Shown: in pieces, positions 10,381 to 19,030 of the stretch
How the letters are laid out: each line of letters opens with the position of its first letter
Position numbering within the stretch: the first letter of the stretch is position 1
Origin: Ohessyouella blattaphilus
Lineage (GTDB): Bacteria > Bacillota > Clostridia > Lachnospirales > Lachnospiraceae
Direction of reading: 5' to 3'
DNA length: 64,000 bases
NCBI RefSeq assembly: GCF_024721265.1
Contig: NZ_JAMXOC010000003.1
Span: 114,700-178,699, forward strand
Made by a program: the position numbers and the translations under genes
Notes under the pieces: model-generated
What the model was told of the DNA's origin: nothing
What the model saw: the letters and a program-made list of their open reading frames with translations, nothing else
Database searches by the model: none

Positions 10381-10409
10381 ATAATACAATATTTCCTGGG
10401 ATGTTTCAA
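10381..10409 (-). promoter_or_regulatory. Sigma-70 promoter of the leuB-ilvD-ilvB-serC-serA operon
   Basis: On the minus strand TTGAAA (10404-10409), a spacer of exactly 17 bases, and TATTAT (10381-10386). Transcription should begin near 10374, about 30 bases before the leuB start, which leaves no room for a T-box or attenuator. Confidence 0.7.
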
Positions 10410-10434
10410 GACTTTAACACATTAAATCGGAAAA

Positions 10435-10659
10435 CTACGCTTCCAGCACTTGTAGCTCTTTTTCTGCTACCACTTCCCCTACCGCATCCTCTAAAAGGTA
10501 GGCAGCGTAGCCATCGAGACCACCAAACTCATCTTCCACTTCGTATTTTGTCACTTTAAGCGTACCGTCATTAATCTCGTAGCTTAACTCGCCAAGCACG
10601 CGACCACCGTCGGATTCTACGGTAATTCTACCTTCGTCATCTTTTCTAACTACTTTCAT
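10435..10659 (-). CDS. Small acidic protein, weakly reminiscent of a truncated GNAT fold
   Basis: A 74-residue cytosolic protein with a good ribosome site (AGGAGG). The layout, a GELSYEI strand, an acidic strand (LKVTKYEVEDEF) and a final helix (AAYLLEDAVGEVVAEKELQV), loosely recalls small YjdJ-type GNAT proteins, but the acetyl-CoA loop RGQGxG is missing, so activity of that kind is unlikely. It is the last gene of the nucleoside-salvage transcript, 13 bases after the small membrane protein. I do not recognise a specific family, and the GNAT resemblance is an inference. Confidence 0.6.
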   Translation of the reverse strand: MKVVRKDDEGRITVESDGGRVLGELSYEINDGTLKVTKYEVEDEFGGLDGYAAYLLEDAVGEVVAEKELQVLEA

Positions 10660-10672
10660 AAAAAGCTACCTC

Positions 10673-10951
10673 CTACATGGCATTCTGTAATATTGATGGA
10701 CCCATAAGCGCCCACATAATAAAGGGATACACAATACTTAGGGTAAAGAGAATATTAACTAGCATCAGCATAATCTTGGGAAAAGCCCTTTCTACAAAGC
10801 CCCCGCTGATGGCTCCGACAATTCCAAAGGGAACGGTTAGCAGCAGGACCATCATATTCATCTCCCCACTATTTACAAACAGATAGATACACCAAACTAC
10901 TATATTCAGGGCAATCCCTGACAAACTGATAATAATCGCCTTATTCTTCAA
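10673..10951 (-). CDS. Small three-helix membrane protein, unknown function
   Basis: 92 residues with three hydrophobic segments (about 5-27, 34-52 and 58-83) and little else. The start codon is TTG at 10951: it overlaps the 3' end of the deoB fusion gene by 11 bases and is preceded seven bases upstream by a full AAGGAGG that lies inside deoB. Its position in a deoxynucleoside operon might suggest an accessory transport role, but nothing in the sequence shows this. Function unknown. Confidence 0.7.
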   Translation of the reverse strand: MKNKAIIISLSGIALNIVVWCIYLFVNSGEMNMMVLLLTVPFGIVGAISGGFVERAFPKIMLMLVNILFTLSIVYPFIMWALMGPSILQNAM

Positions 10952-12566
10952 TGAATAACCTCCTTAAATACTCACCAATAACTGAAAAACCACTTCCTTC
11001 TGGCACGACTCCTCCTTCCTCCCCGGGAAGATACTTAAGAAAAGGAACTTTTTCTCTCGTGTGATCTGTGCCTTCAAAGGTAGGATCATTGCCGTGGTCA
11101 GCCGTAATCATTAAAACATCACCAGGCTTTATCAGAGGCATTAACTCGCCTAACTTCTGATCAAAGGCTTCTAGTTCCTTTGCATACCCAACGGGATTCC
11201 GGCGATGGCCCCACTTGGCATCAAAATCCACCAGGTTAACGAAACATAATCCGTTAAACGCTTCTCCTGCCACCACAATCGTCTGCTCCATTCCCTGAAC
11301 GGAAGAAGCCGAATGAACCGCTCTCGTAATGCCTTGACCGTCAAAAATATCGTTAATCTTGCCAATAGCAATTACATCCAGCCCGTGATCTTTTAACTCA
11401 TCTAACACATTACGGGGCGGTCTAAGGGCATAGTCATGTCGGTTTGCCGTCCGGACAAATTCCCCTTTCTTCTTCCCAATAAAGGGTCTAGCAATCACCC
11501 GCCCTACTCGCCACTCAGGCTTCATCGTAATCTCTCTGGCAATTTCGCAGCAGCGATATAATTCCTCAAGACCAAAGGTTTCTTCATTCGCTAATATCTG
11601 TAAAACGGAGTCCGCTGAAGTGTAGACAATCATCGCTTCCGTCTTTAGATGTTCTTCTCCTAGCTCATTCATAATCTCGGTGCCGCTAGCAGCCACGTTA
11701 CCGATAACCGGATGACCGGTCTTTTCTTCTAATTCTTTTATCAAGGCCGCTGGAAACCCTGTGTCTGTAAAGGTAATAAACGGTTCTGTCGTATAGACAC
11801 CCATCATTTCCCAGTGTCCCGTCATCGTGTCTTTCCCCACACTCTTTTCGTTAAGCTTAGTAACTTGGGCAAGGGGACCTGTAACCGGCTTAACCCCTTC
11901 TAGCTTATGAATGTTTCCTAGTCCTAGCTTCTCCAGATTCGGCAAATGCAAGCCCCCCACCGCCTGGGCGGTATGCCCTAGGGTATCTGCGCCCTCATCA
12001 CCGTAAGCGGCCGCATCAGAAGCGGCGCCAGCTCCTACCGAGTCGATAACAATCAGAAAGGCCCGCTGACTTCTAGACGGCTCTATCTGGGAATACTGAA
12101 AAGCTACTCGGGGCTCCCCATTGGCAAGACGAATCACGCCGCAGCGCTTAAATCCTAGTTTCTCCAAGACCTGCTGCATGGTCTGATTATCTTCATGGGT
12201 ATCAATGCGAAGGTTGTCCGTCTGTTGAAGGCAATATTCCAGAGCCTCTTTAACGATGCCTTTACGCTTGCCATCACTGGCAATCCGGTGAATCACTCCA
12301 TAAGGCTCCGTATTTAACCAAGCGCCGTCAATCTCTCGGTACGTGGGATCCTCTTCTCGGGAAAAGTAAAACGTTCCCACAACCTCGTCATCATCACCGG
12401 TAATCACGTAAGACTTCCCTGCCGAAATATCCTCTTTAAGCAAGTCGCGGCCAGGATACCCCTCTTGCCACTGGCTTAAATTGCCGCTAGCTTTCATATA
12501 TTCTCGCGCGATGGCAAAAATCTCTTCCATCCTCTCTATATCCGTTTCTCTTGCTTTTCTAATCAT
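10941..12566 (-). CDS. deoB: GNAT acetyltransferase-phosphopentomutase fusion
   Basis: Residues ~166-541 are a full phosphopentomutase, which interconverts (deoxy)ribose 1- and 5-phosphate: [16 protein letters not shown] with the metal Asp, [12 protein letters not shown] with the phospho-threonine, and [18 protein letters not shown] with metal ligands. Residues 1-160 are a GNAT-type domain ([17 protein letters not shown]... to a C-terminal [19 protein letters not shown]). The acetyl-CoA loop is atypical (SDGKRKGI). No ATG, GTG or TTG occurs at the domain boundary, so the mutase cannot easily be made alone. Ordinary DeoB is ~390 residues and starts at the mutase domain. It overlaps cdd by eight bases. 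The mutase call is secure; the substrate of the GNAT half is unknown. Confidence 0.9.
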   Translation of the reverse strand: MIRKARETDIERMEEIFAIAREYMKASGNLSQWQEGYPGRDLLKEDISAGKSYVITGDDDEVVGTFYFSREEDPTYREIDGAWLNTEPYGVIHRIASDGKRKGIVKEALEYCLQQTDNLRIDTHEDNQTMQQVLEKLGFKRCGVIRLANGEPRVAFQYSQIEPSRSQRAFLIVIDSVGAGAASDAAAYGDEGADTLGHTAQAVGGLHLPNLEKLGLGNIHKLEGVKPVTGPLAQVTKLNEKSVGKDTMTGHWEMMGVYTTEPFITFTDTGFPAALIKELEEKTGHPVIGNVAASGTEIMNELGEEHLKTEAMIVYTSADSVLQILANEETFGLEELYRCCEIAREITMKPEWRVGRVIARPFIGKKKGEFVRTANRHDYALRPPRNVLDELKDHGLDVIAIGKINDIFDGQGITRAVHSASSVQGMEQTIVVAGEAFNGLCFVNLVDFDAKWGHRRNPVGYAKELEAFDQKLGELMPLIKPGDVLMITADHGNDPTFEGTDHTREKVPFLKYLPGEEGGVVPEGSGFSVIGEYLRRLFIEE

Positions 12567-12978
12567 TTAAAACATCCTCTTTGGAAAAACTAAGGGGTAG
12601 CAATTCGCCTAGTGTATAGCTTCTGAATTCTCTACCGTCGCTTAAAATCACTTCAAAATCATCCGAGCAAAATTCTCGCAGTGTCTGCCGACATACTCCA
12701 CAAGGGGAGGTAAAGGCAGTATTGCCCTTCCCGTCTTCACTGACGATTAAGATGCCCGTAAAGGCCAGGTGGCCTTCACTTACCGCTTTGGCAAGGGCCG
12801 TTCGCTCCGCACATATGGTAGGGGAATACGCGGCATTCTCAATATTACAGCCACTATAAACGGAACCATCCTCTGTCAAAAGGGCGGCCCCTACCTTAAA
12901 GAACGAATACGGCGCATACGCTTTTTTAACGGCTTTTTGGGCCACTTCTAGTAGCTCATTCCGTCTTGATTCTTCCAT
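12559..12978 (-). CDS. cdd: Cytidine deaminase
   Basis: Zinc enzyme that deaminates cytidine and deoxycytidine to uridine and deoxyuridine, feeding the uridine phosphorylase of this operon. 139 residues, the homotetrameric short type. Catalytic and zinc residues are visible in TICAERTAL (Cys and Glu) and [10 protein letters not shown] (two Cys); [10 protein letters not shown] binds substrate. Its ATG at 12978 shares a base with the deoC stop, and its 3' end overlaps deoB. Confidence 0.96.
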   Translation of the reverse strand: MEESRRNELLEVAQKAVKKAYAPYSFFKVGAALLTEDGSVYSGCNIENAAYSPTICAERTALAKAVSEGHLAFTGILIVSEDGKGNTAFTSPCGVCRQTLREFCSDDFEVILSDGREFRSYTLGELLPLSFSKEDVLND

Positions 12979-13637
12979 TACAAAAGCCCTTCCTCTTTCG
13001 CTAGTTTAATTACACTACTGCTCCCTAAGCGCTCCGCTCCTAGTGACAAGAAGCGCTCGGCATCCGCAATACTTTTAATACCGCCTGCGGCTTTTACCCG
13101 CACGTCCTGGCTGACGTTTTTCACCATCAACTCCACATCGGCAAAGGTGGCGCCGCCGCTAGCAAACCCCGTCGAGGTCTTGATAAAATCGGCGCCGGAA
13201 GCACTTACCACTTCACATAGTTTAATTTTTTCTGCTTCCGTTAGTTCCGAGCATTCGATAATCACTTTTAAAAGCTTACCGCCAGCGCCCGCCTTTACTG
13301 CCTTTATCTCCGCTAGCACCTTTTCAAAGTCCCCGCTTTTAACGTCGCCCAAATTAATAACCATATCCACTTCATCTGCCCCGTTTAGGACAGCGTCTTT
13401 TGTTTCACTTACTTTCGAAGCACAGGTATTGTAACCGTTTGGGAAACCGATAACCGTACAAATCGGCAAACGCCCTGCTGCATAAGCTGTCGCCTCTTTT
13501 ACAAAGCTTGGGGGAATGCAGACAGATGCTACCTGATACGCAATGCCTTCATCGATTAAAGTGCGGATCTCCTCCTTGGTCGCTGTCGGTTTGAGAACCG
13601 TGTGGTCTACGTGTCTTAATATCTCTTTAATATCCAT
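12978..13637 (-). CDS. deoC: Deoxyribose-phosphate aldolase
   Basis: Splits 2-deoxyribose 5-phosphate into glyceraldehyde 3-phosphate and acetaldehyde, the exit of deoxynucleoside breakdown into glycolysis. The 219-residue TIM barrel holds the Schiff-base lysine in FIKTSTGF and the proton-relay lysine in VRVKAAGGI, plus DHTVLKP at the N-terminus. It stands between deoD and cdd in an operon that covers every step from nucleosides to glycolytic intermediates. Confidence 0.96.
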   Translation of the reverse strand: MDIKEILRHVDHTVLKPTATKEEIRTLIDEGIAYQVASVCIPPSFVKEATAYAAGRLPICTVIGFPNGYNTCASKVSETKDAVLNGADEVDMVINLGDVKSGDFEKVLAEIKAVKAGAGGKLLKVIIECSELTEAEKIKLCEVVSASGADFIKTSTGFASGGATFADVELMVKNVSQDVRVKAAGGIKSIADAERFLSLGAERLGSSSVIKLAKEEGLL

Positions 13638-13655
13638 TTTTGACTTCTTCCTCTC

Positions 13656-14354
13656 TTATAAATCCAGGGCAATTTCCATCATCTCGTTAAAGCTGGTTTC
13701 CCTATCTTTAGCACTGAGTGCTGTCTTTTTAAATAAATGATCGCTAATGGTGAGCATAGCGAGAGCTTTCTTGCCCGCTTTCGCGGCATTCATATAAAGT
13801 GCAGCAGCTTCCATCTCCACTGCCAGCACACCCATACTCTTCCAACGGTCGTTCACCCGGTCATCGTTGTTATAAAAAACATCTGCCGAAACCACATTGC
13901 CTACCTTATACTTCGTTCCTTTGGCTTCGGCTAAGGAAACGGCTTTACTAAGTAGCTCGTAGTCACCGATTGGTGCAAAGGTTCCCGGTAGATCAAACTG
14001 ATAGGCATACCGTGAGTCTGTGCAGGCTCCCTGGGCGATAACCAAATCCATTAGCTCAAGGTCATCGTGAAAACCACCAGCTGAGCCAATGCGTATAATC
14101 GCCTCTACCTCGTAAAAATGATAAAGCTCGTAGGAATAGATGCCTATAGACGGCATTCCCATGCCGCTTCCCATAACGCTTACTTCTTGCCTTTTATATT
14201 TTCCTGTATAACCAAACATATTTCTAACGGTATTAAACTGCTTTACCTCATCTAAATACGTCTCTGCGATAAACTTCGCTCGCAGAGGATCTCCTGGCAT
14301 CAAGACTTTCTTCGCAATTTCACCTTTTTCTGCTCCATTATGTGGTGTTCCCAT
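13656..14354 (-). CDS. deoD: Purine-nucleoside phosphorylase, DeoD type
   Basis: Phosphorolyses purine (deoxy)nucleosides to base plus (deoxy)ribose 1-phosphate. The 232 residues match the hexameric bacterial type: TPHNGAEKGEIA at the start, MPGDPLRAKFIA phosphate site, GSGMGMPSIGIYSYEL, and VEMEAAALY ribose-binding motif. Followed by deoC and preceded by the related uridine phosphorylase, with gaps of about 15 bases, so it is co-transcribed. Confidence 0.96.
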   Translation of the reverse strand: MGTPHNGAEKGEIAKKVLMPGDPLRAKFIAETYLDEVKQFNTVRNMFGYTGKYKRQEVSVMGSGMGMPSIGIYSYELYHFYEVEAIIRIGSAGGFHDDLELMDLVIAQGACTDSRYAYQFDLPGTFAPIGDYELLSKAVSLAEAKGTKYKVGNVVSADVFYNNDDRVNDRWKSMGVLAVEMEAAALYMNAAKAGKKALAMLTISDHLFKKTALSAKDRETSFNEMMEIALDL

Positions 14355-14367
14355 CTTATATCTCCTC

Positions 14368-15144
14368 CTATTCCTTGTCGCTCTTTATTAATAGGCGCAA
14401 AGCTTCTACTGCCGTTTCAATGGCGACTTCCGTTTCGTGAACCACAGGATTTGGTAACCCTTTTTTCGCCCGTTCCTGATTCGCCATCACCAAAAAGACG
14501 CTGCCAACTCGGACGCTTCTGGCACTGCCAACGATAAACATCGCGGCGCTCTCCATCTCCGAAGCCATACAGCCTAAGGCTTTAAATGCCTCCCATTTCT
14601 GCTGAAGTTCGTAACCCACAGGCATCTTTTCCGGTTCATGCTGGCCAAAAAAGGCGTCCTTACACTGGGCTACCCCTACATGGTAACGCTTATCCCCTTT
14701 TTTAGCCGCTGCCACTAAGGCATTCGTCACTTCAAAGTCCGCTACTGCCGGATATTCGATAGGCGCGTATTCTTTAGACGTCCCTTCCATTCGTACGGCA
14801 CTGTTAGCGATAATGATATCGCCACTTTCAATGTTTTCTTGCATCCCCCCACAGGTGCCTACGCGGATAAACGTATCCGCCCCTACTTTAATCAACTCTT
14901 CCATGGCAATGGACGCTGACGGTCCACCAATGCCGGTACTAGTAACCGATACTGGTACGCCGTCAAGGCTACCTGTATACGTAACATATTCCCGGTTATC
15001 GGCAATTAACTTAGGGTTATCAAAATGCTTCGCAATCTTCCCGCAGCGCTTTGGATCACCTGGCATAATAACGTAACGTCCCACTTCACCTTCCGCAACT
15101 TGCAGGTGATATTGACGGTCTTTTTCTTCTGAGTAATTAATCAT
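14368..15144 (-). CDS. udp: Uridine phosphorylase
   Basis: Phosphorolyses uridine (and often deoxyuridine) to uracil and ribose 1-phosphate. The 258 residues share the nucleoside phosphorylase fold with DeoD but have Udp features: [37 protein letters not shown] and [19 protein letters not shown] ribosome site precedes the ATG. First gene of the salvage operon udp-deoD-deoC-cdd-deoB. I could not identify a convincing -35/-10 pair upstream; the 155-base gap to mgtC also holds one copy of a repeat (15232-15258). Confidence 0.93.
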   Translation of the reverse strand: MINYSEEKDRQYHLQVAEGEVGRYVIMPGDPKRCGKIAKHFDNPKLIADNREYVTYTGSLDGVPVSVTSTGIGGPSASIAMEELIKVGADTFIRVGTCGGMQENIESGDIIIANSAVRMEGTSKEYAPIEYPAVADFEVTNALVAAAKKGDKRYHVGVAQCKDAFFGQHEPEKMPVGYELQQKWEAFKALGCMASEMESAAMFIVGSARSVRVGSVFLVMANQERAKKGLPNPVVHETEVAIETAVEALRLLIKSDKE

Positions 15145-15225
15145 ATCAAGCCTCCTTTAATCATTCTGTAAATAGGATACCACTTCAAATGGCATTAAAC
15201 TATAGTTTTTTTGTGTCCTTTTCGT

Positions 15226-15231
15226 TATAAT
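15226..15231 (+). promoter_or_regulatory. Possible -10 element of the mgtC-like gene
   Basis: A perfect TATAAT on the plus strand, without a recognisable -35 at 16-18 bases. The 27-base repeat begins at the next base, so it would lie at the start of the mgtC transcript. Confidence 0.35.
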
Positions 15232-15258
15232 CGAAGTAGACGTGTCTGTGGTCTGTCC
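15232..15258 (+). repeat. 27-base repeat, copy A (mgtC leader)
   Basis: Identical over 27 bases to 47505-47531. It begins CGAAGTAGACGTG and ends GGTCTGTCC. Downstream sequence differs, although GACTATTC (15268-15275) here and GAATAGTC (47495-47502) near copy B are reverse complements of each other. Confidence 0.8.
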
Positions 15259-15299
15259 AGAGTAATGACTATTCAAAAGCATAAAGGGGGGGTATATAC

Positions 15300-15974
15300 A
15301 TGCAAGCTCAATTATTATACGAAATGGAATTATTCTTACGAATTCTCGGTGCTGCCCTTTGCGGCGCAATTATCGGTTACGAACGAGAAAATAAAATGAA
15401 AATGGCCGGGATTAGAACCCACGCCATCGTGGCGATGGCCGCCGCTTTAATGATGGTGCTCTCAAAGTACGGCTTTAGCGATGTGCTCCGTCTAGCAGAA
15501 GTTTCGCTAGACCCTTCGCGAGTGGCTTCTAGTGTCGTTACCGCTGTCGGTTTCTTAGGAGCAGGTGTTATCTTCGTCCGTAATAAAAGCGTAACCGGTC
15601 TGACGACAGCCGCTGGTATCTGGGCCACTGTTGGAATCGGGATGGGCTTTGGAACGGGAATGTACTTTTTAAGCATTGCCAGCACTATCTTCATCCTATT
15701 ACTCCAGTTTCTCTTTCATGTTAGACCTCTCACTGTCCTAAGCACAACGGCTTGGCAAGTAACCCTTAGAGTCTCTGAAGGCTGCGATATCAACCAGATA
15801 CTAGCCCGTATTTTCGGCAAGGAAGCTAGCAAAGTCACTAATTTAACCATTAAGCGACTGGAAGATGGCAATCTCCAAATCAAGCTATCCGCTTCTTTTC
15901 CTGAAAGCTATAGCAACCAAAATCCTATCGACGTCATCAGTGCCCATCCAGAAGTGGAGAGCATAGAGACTTAA
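15300..15974 (+). CDS. MgtC/SapB-family membrane protein
   Basis: 224 residues: an N-terminal block of about four transmembrane helices with the MgtC-family signature (AALCGAIIGYERE, AGIRTHAIVAMAAALMM, FLGAGVIF) and a soluble C-terminal domain of about 75 residues that looks ACT-like. Members of this family are linked to Mg2+ stress or virulence in other bacteria, but their biochemical role is unsettled and I assign none. Ribosome site GGGGGG. The gene is divergent from udp and followed 21 bases later by the possible papain-fold gene. Confidence 0.85.
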   Translation: MQAQLLYEMELFLRILGAALCGAIIGYERENKMKMAGIRTHAIVAMAAALMMVLSKYGFSDVLRLAEVSLDPSRVASSVVTAVGFLGAGVIFVRNKSVTGLTTAAGIWATVGIGMGFGTGMYFLSIASTIFILLLQFLFHVRPLTVLSTTAWQVTLRVSEGCDINQILARIFGKEASKVTNLTIKRLEDGNLQIKLSASFPESYSNQNPIDVISAHPEVESIET

Positions 15975-15995
15975 AAACGAAAGAGAGTATCTAAA

Positions 15996-16484
15996 ATGGG
16001 AACTAAAAAGCTAATCAATAATCAAAAAGAGCTAGAGGGCAAGGTCGGTCTTTTCGGAACCTTAGCAGATCACGGCTGTGGCATCGTCGGCTTATATAAC
16101 GCCGAGCTACTGCTTAACGGCGACGCCATGCCACTTGAGCGCTATCAGGAATACATCAACCGTAAGCCCTTGTGGCGTACCGGTTTTCTCGGTGCGCGGG
16201 GGATTCATCCCTTGACTCTCTGGTGGTTTTTCAAGCGCCGAGGCTACCGCGTAAAGTGGCGCTTTCGCTGGGGCAAAATCGCTCCTAGTGAAAACACGGT
16301 CTTTCTCATTAGCTCCTACTATCTTCGCCGAAAGCGATTCGGCGGTCACTTTCAGGCGGCAACCTTCAAACCTGGTGAACCCCTAAAGACCACCAATCCA
16401 TCCGGCACGTATCAAGACTTCCAGGCTTTTCGTAAAGAGACAAAGAAGTTGCCGTTTATGATTATCCTCGAGATAAGTAAATAA
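15996..16484 (+). CDS. Unknown protein with a papain-like Cys/His/Asn order
   Basis: 162 residues, no signal peptide or clear membrane segment. DHGCGIVGLYNAELLL near the N-terminus looks like the nucleophile-helix start of papain-fold (C39-like) proteins: C28 begins a helix after a Gly-rich turn. GGHFQAATF gives H118 on a strand and TTNPSG gives N134. This order and spacing fit a cysteine-peptidase-like fold, which is an inference. The middle is rich in Arg, Lys and Trp. Probably co-transcribed with the mgtC-like gene and followed by a strong terminator. I do not know this family. Confidence 0.65.
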   Translation: MGTKKLINNQKELEGKVGLFGTLADHGCGIVGLYNAELLLNGDAMPLERYQEYINRKPLWRTGFLGARGIHPLTLWWFFKRRGYRVKWRFRWGKIAPSENTVFLISSYYLRRKRFGGHFQAATFKPGEPLKTTNPSGTYQDFQAFRKETKKLPFMIILEISK

Positions 16485-16530
16485 AACAGGCCAGTATCTA
16501 AACACTCAAGATACTGGCCCTTTATTTTGC
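16483..16530. terminator. Bidirectional terminator between 15996-16484 and hcp
   Basis: GGCCAGTATCT (16489-16499) pairs perfectly with AGATACTGGCC (16509-16519) around a nine-base loop. CTTTATTTT follows on the plus strand and an A-rich tract (AAATAAAAC) precedes it, giving T-rich sequence for the hcp transcript coming from the other side. Confidence 0.85.
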
Positions 16531-16537
16531 CTATCCT

Positions 16538-18166
16538 TTAGCCAAGAAAAGCGGCCAAATCGTTTTCTACTGTATCGCTCTTTGCTAGTCCAAAGGTATC
16601 AATTACCACTTGGCGCACATTATCTGATAAGAACCCTGGAAGCGTCGGACCGATATGGATATTCTTAAAGCCCATTGATAATAACGCCATTAAGACAATC
16701 ACTGCCTTTTGCTCGTACCAAGCGATGTTAAACTGAATCGGCAGGTCATTAATATCTTCCGCGGCAAATATTTCTTTTAACTTCAAAGCCACCACTGCCC
16801 AGGAGTAGGAATCGTTACACTGGCCGGCGTCTAGTACCCGAGGAATGCCGTTAATATCACCTAAGCCTAACTTATTATAGCGGTATTTTGCGCAGCCCGA
16901 GGTCAGGATTACCGTGTCTTTCGGCAACGCTTTGGCGAACTCCGTGTAATATTCTCTATCTTTCATTCGACCATCACAGCCACTCATAACGAAGAATTTT
17001 CTGATTGCCCCTGATTTAACCGCGTCGACAACCTGATCGGACAGAGCGAACACCTGGTTATGAGCAAAGCCGCCAAGAATGGTGCCTGTCTCGATCTCTT
17101 CCGGTGCTGGAAGCTTCTTAGCCATCTCAATAATCTGGCTAAAATCCTTCTTTCCCTCAGCATCCGCTTCGATATGAGGACATCCCGGGTAACCGGTGGC
17201 GCCGGTTGTAAAGATTCGCTCTCTAATCTCTTCTTTACGAGGTGGTACAATACAGTTGGTGGTAAAGAGAATCGGTCCTTTAAAGGTTTCGAATTCCGTC
17301 ACCTGTCGGTGCCACGCGTTTCCGTAGTTCCCTACAAAGTTGTCGTACTTTTTAAAGAACGGGTAGGAATGAGCTGGCAACATCTCACTATGGGTATACA
17401 CATCTACCCCTGTGCCTTGAGTTTGCTCTAATAGCTGCTCTAAATCCACTAAGTCATGACCGGAAATCAGAATCGCTGGATTACTGCGAACACCAATATT
17501 TACTTCTGTCATCTCCGGATGTCCGTATTTCGACGTATTCGCCTCATCGATAAGCGCCATGGATTTAACGCCTGTCTCCCCAGTCTTAAGTACGAGCTGA
17601 ATCAGTTCATCCTTACCTAGGCTATCATCTTCTATCTGGGCTAAAGTATGATACATAAAATCATATATTTCTAGGTTCTCTTTGCCGATATTTAGGGCGT
17701 GTTCGGTATATGCTGCCATCCCCTTTAGACCGTAGGTAATAAACTGGCGCAAGGACCGGATATCCTCGTTTTCCGTAGCCAGAACGCCTACACTTTCGGC
17801 CTTCTCTAGCGCTTCGGCAAGCGTCAGAACAGTAAAGGTCGCTGAATCCTTATCTACGTTAGCACCGTACTTAGACTTAAGGGCATCCCTAAGGGCTAGT
17901 AGCTTCTCGATTTGGGCAAAGATACTATCGCCGTCAAAATTGGCGTTGGTAATCGTCATAAAAAGTGACTTCACGAGCTCATGGTTCACGTCGGGAATGT
18001 CTTTTACCGGAATGTTATCGGCCACCACCACTTCGGCAATCCCTTTTAAAGAATAAATCAATACATCTTGGAGTTTAGCGACATCCTCGGTCTTTCCACA
18101 GACACCTCGCTTTGTGCACCCTGTTCCAAACGCCGTTTCTTGACATTGATAACAAAACATACTCAT
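16538..18166 (-). CDS. hcp: Hybrid cluster protein (hydroxylamine reductase type)
   Basis: Cytosolic Fe-S/Fe-O-S protein; known members reduce hydroxylamine or nitric oxide and act in nitrosative stress in anaerobes. 542 residues. The N-terminal cluster cysteines are in [20 protein letters not shown], and hybrid-cluster ligands appear in the C-terminal half ([27 protein letters not shown], and the final Glu/Lys region). The start at 18166 has GGAGG nine bases upstream. Monocistronic; no hcr partner or NorR-like gene adjacent. A palindrome lies upstream of its promoter. Confidence 0.94.
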   Translation of the reverse strand: MSMFCYQCQETAFGTGCTKRGVCGKTEDVAKLQDVLIYSLKGIAEVVVADNIPVKDIPDVNHELVKSLFMTITNANFDGDSIFAQIEKLLALRDALKSKYGANVDKDSATFTVLTLAEALEKAESVGVLATENEDIRSLRQFITYGLKGMAAYTEHALNIGKENLEIYDFMYHTLAQIEDDSLGKDELIQLVLKTGETGVKSMALIDEANTSKYGHPEMTEVNIGVRSNPAILISGHDLVDLEQLLEQTQGTGVDVYTHSEMLPAHSYPFFKKYDNFVGNYGNAWHRQVTEFETFKGPILFTTNCIVPPRKEEIRERIFTTGATGYPGCPHIEADAEGKKDFSQIIEMAKKLPAPEEIETGTILGGFAHNQVFALSDQVVDAVKSGAIRKFFVMSGCDGRMKDREYYTEFAKALPKDTVILTSGCAKYRYNKLGLGDINGIPRVLDAGQCNDSYSWAVVALKLKEIFAAEDINDLPIQFNIAWYEQKAVIVLMALLSMGFKNIHIGPTLPGFLSDNVRQVVIDTFGLAKSDTVENDLAAFLG

Positions 18167-18212
18167 AACCTTTTACCTCCATTAGTTTGCATTATTTACC
18201 TGATTGCTTCTT

Positions 18213-18254
18213 ATTATAGAGGTTATCATCTCCCTTTAGGAATTAATAAAGGAG
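18213..18254 (-). promoter_or_regulatory. hcp promoter region with an upstream palindrome
   Basis: On the minus strand a perfect TATAAT (18213-18218) has only a poor -35 (TCCTAA, 17 bases upstream). An imperfect inverted repeat, CTCCCTTTA...TAAAGGAG (18230-18254), covers that -35 and centres about 36-41 bases before the likely start. This arrangement is typical of an activator-dependent promoter; the regulator is unknown. Confidence 0.4.
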
Positions 18255-18277
18255 ATTTAAGAATAGTTTAGAATGTT

Positions 18278-19006
18278 TTAATCAATATGAAGGATTTTCT
18301 TAGCGTTTTCTATTCGCTCTTTCGTCGGCGCCTCAATGCCTTTTAGCTGATAATCGTAACCCAGCTCATCCCACTTATATTCGCCTAGATTATGATAAGG
18401 TAAGACTTCCACCTTTTCAACATTCGTAAGGGTCCTGATAAAAGCATCTAACTTATGTAGATACTCATCGTCATCGGTTCGCCCAGGCACGAGGACGTGG
18501 CGAATCCAGACCGGCTTATCTATCTCTGAGAGATATTCGGCCATCTCTAAAATATTGGTATTTGGCTGACCTGTCAGCTTTAAGTGCTGGGCATTATCAA
18601 TATGCTTAATGTCTAACATAATTAAGTCGGTATACTTCAGCAATTCATTAAACTTGGAAAAGAAAGGTTCACGCTTCGTAAATGGATTGCCACTGGTATC
18701 AATCGTGGTATGAATCCCCTGTTCTTTTGCTTTTTTAAAAAGCTCCAGCAGAAAATCCAGCTGCATCAGTGGTTCACCGCCACTAACAGTAATACCGCCC
18801 TCACTTCCCCAGTAAGAGCGGTATCTTAAGGCCTTTTCTATCAGTTCATCCGCCGTCATTTCCTTACCGGTATTCATCTTCCAAGTATCAGGGTTATGGC
18901 AATACTGACATCTCATCGGGCAACCCGCTACGAAGATTACATAGCGGACACCCGGTCCATCTACGGAGCCAAAACTTTCCAGAGAATGTATGTACCCTTT
19001 GGTCAT
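18278..19006 (-). CDS. pflA: Pyruvate formate-lyase activating enzyme
   Basis: Radical-SAM enzyme that generates the glycyl radical on PflB. The 242 residues carry the cluster motif in CPMRCQYCHNP (C-x3-C-x2-C), the SGGEP SAM element and HSLESFGSVDGPG at the N-terminus. The ATG at 19006 is chosen over the one at 19027 because GGAG lies nine bases upstream of it. It follows pflB with a short gap, the usual order for this pair. Confidence 0.95.
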   Translation of the reverse strand: MTKGYIHSLESFGSVDGPGVRYVIFVAGCPMRCQYCHNPDTWKMNTGKEMTADELIEKALRYRSYWGSEGGITVSGGEPLMQLDFLLELFKKAKEQGIHTTIDTSGNPFTKREPFFSKFNELLKYTDLIMLDIKHIDNAQHLKLTGQPNTNILEMAEYLSEIDKPVWIRHVLVPGRTDDDEYLHKLDAFIRTLTNVEKVEVLPYHNLGEYKWDELGYDYQLKGIEAPTKERIENAKKILHID

Positions 19007-19030
19007 CTTATTACGCTCCTTTTTCATTTC

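Noticed and set aside
10346..10434. T-box or leader-peptide attenuator before leuB
   Set aside because: The promoter lies only about 30 bases before the start codon, leaving no room, and no terminator-antiterminator is visible.
10941..12566. Frameshift or read-through artefact joining GNAT and DeoB
   Set aside because: The frame is open across the boundary, both domains are in phase, and there is no usable start codon for DeoB alone; treated as a real fusion.
15157..15369. 70-residue minus-strand reading frame between udp and mgtC
   Set aside because: Overlaps the mgtC start and the repeat, has no ribosome site and no protein-like composition.
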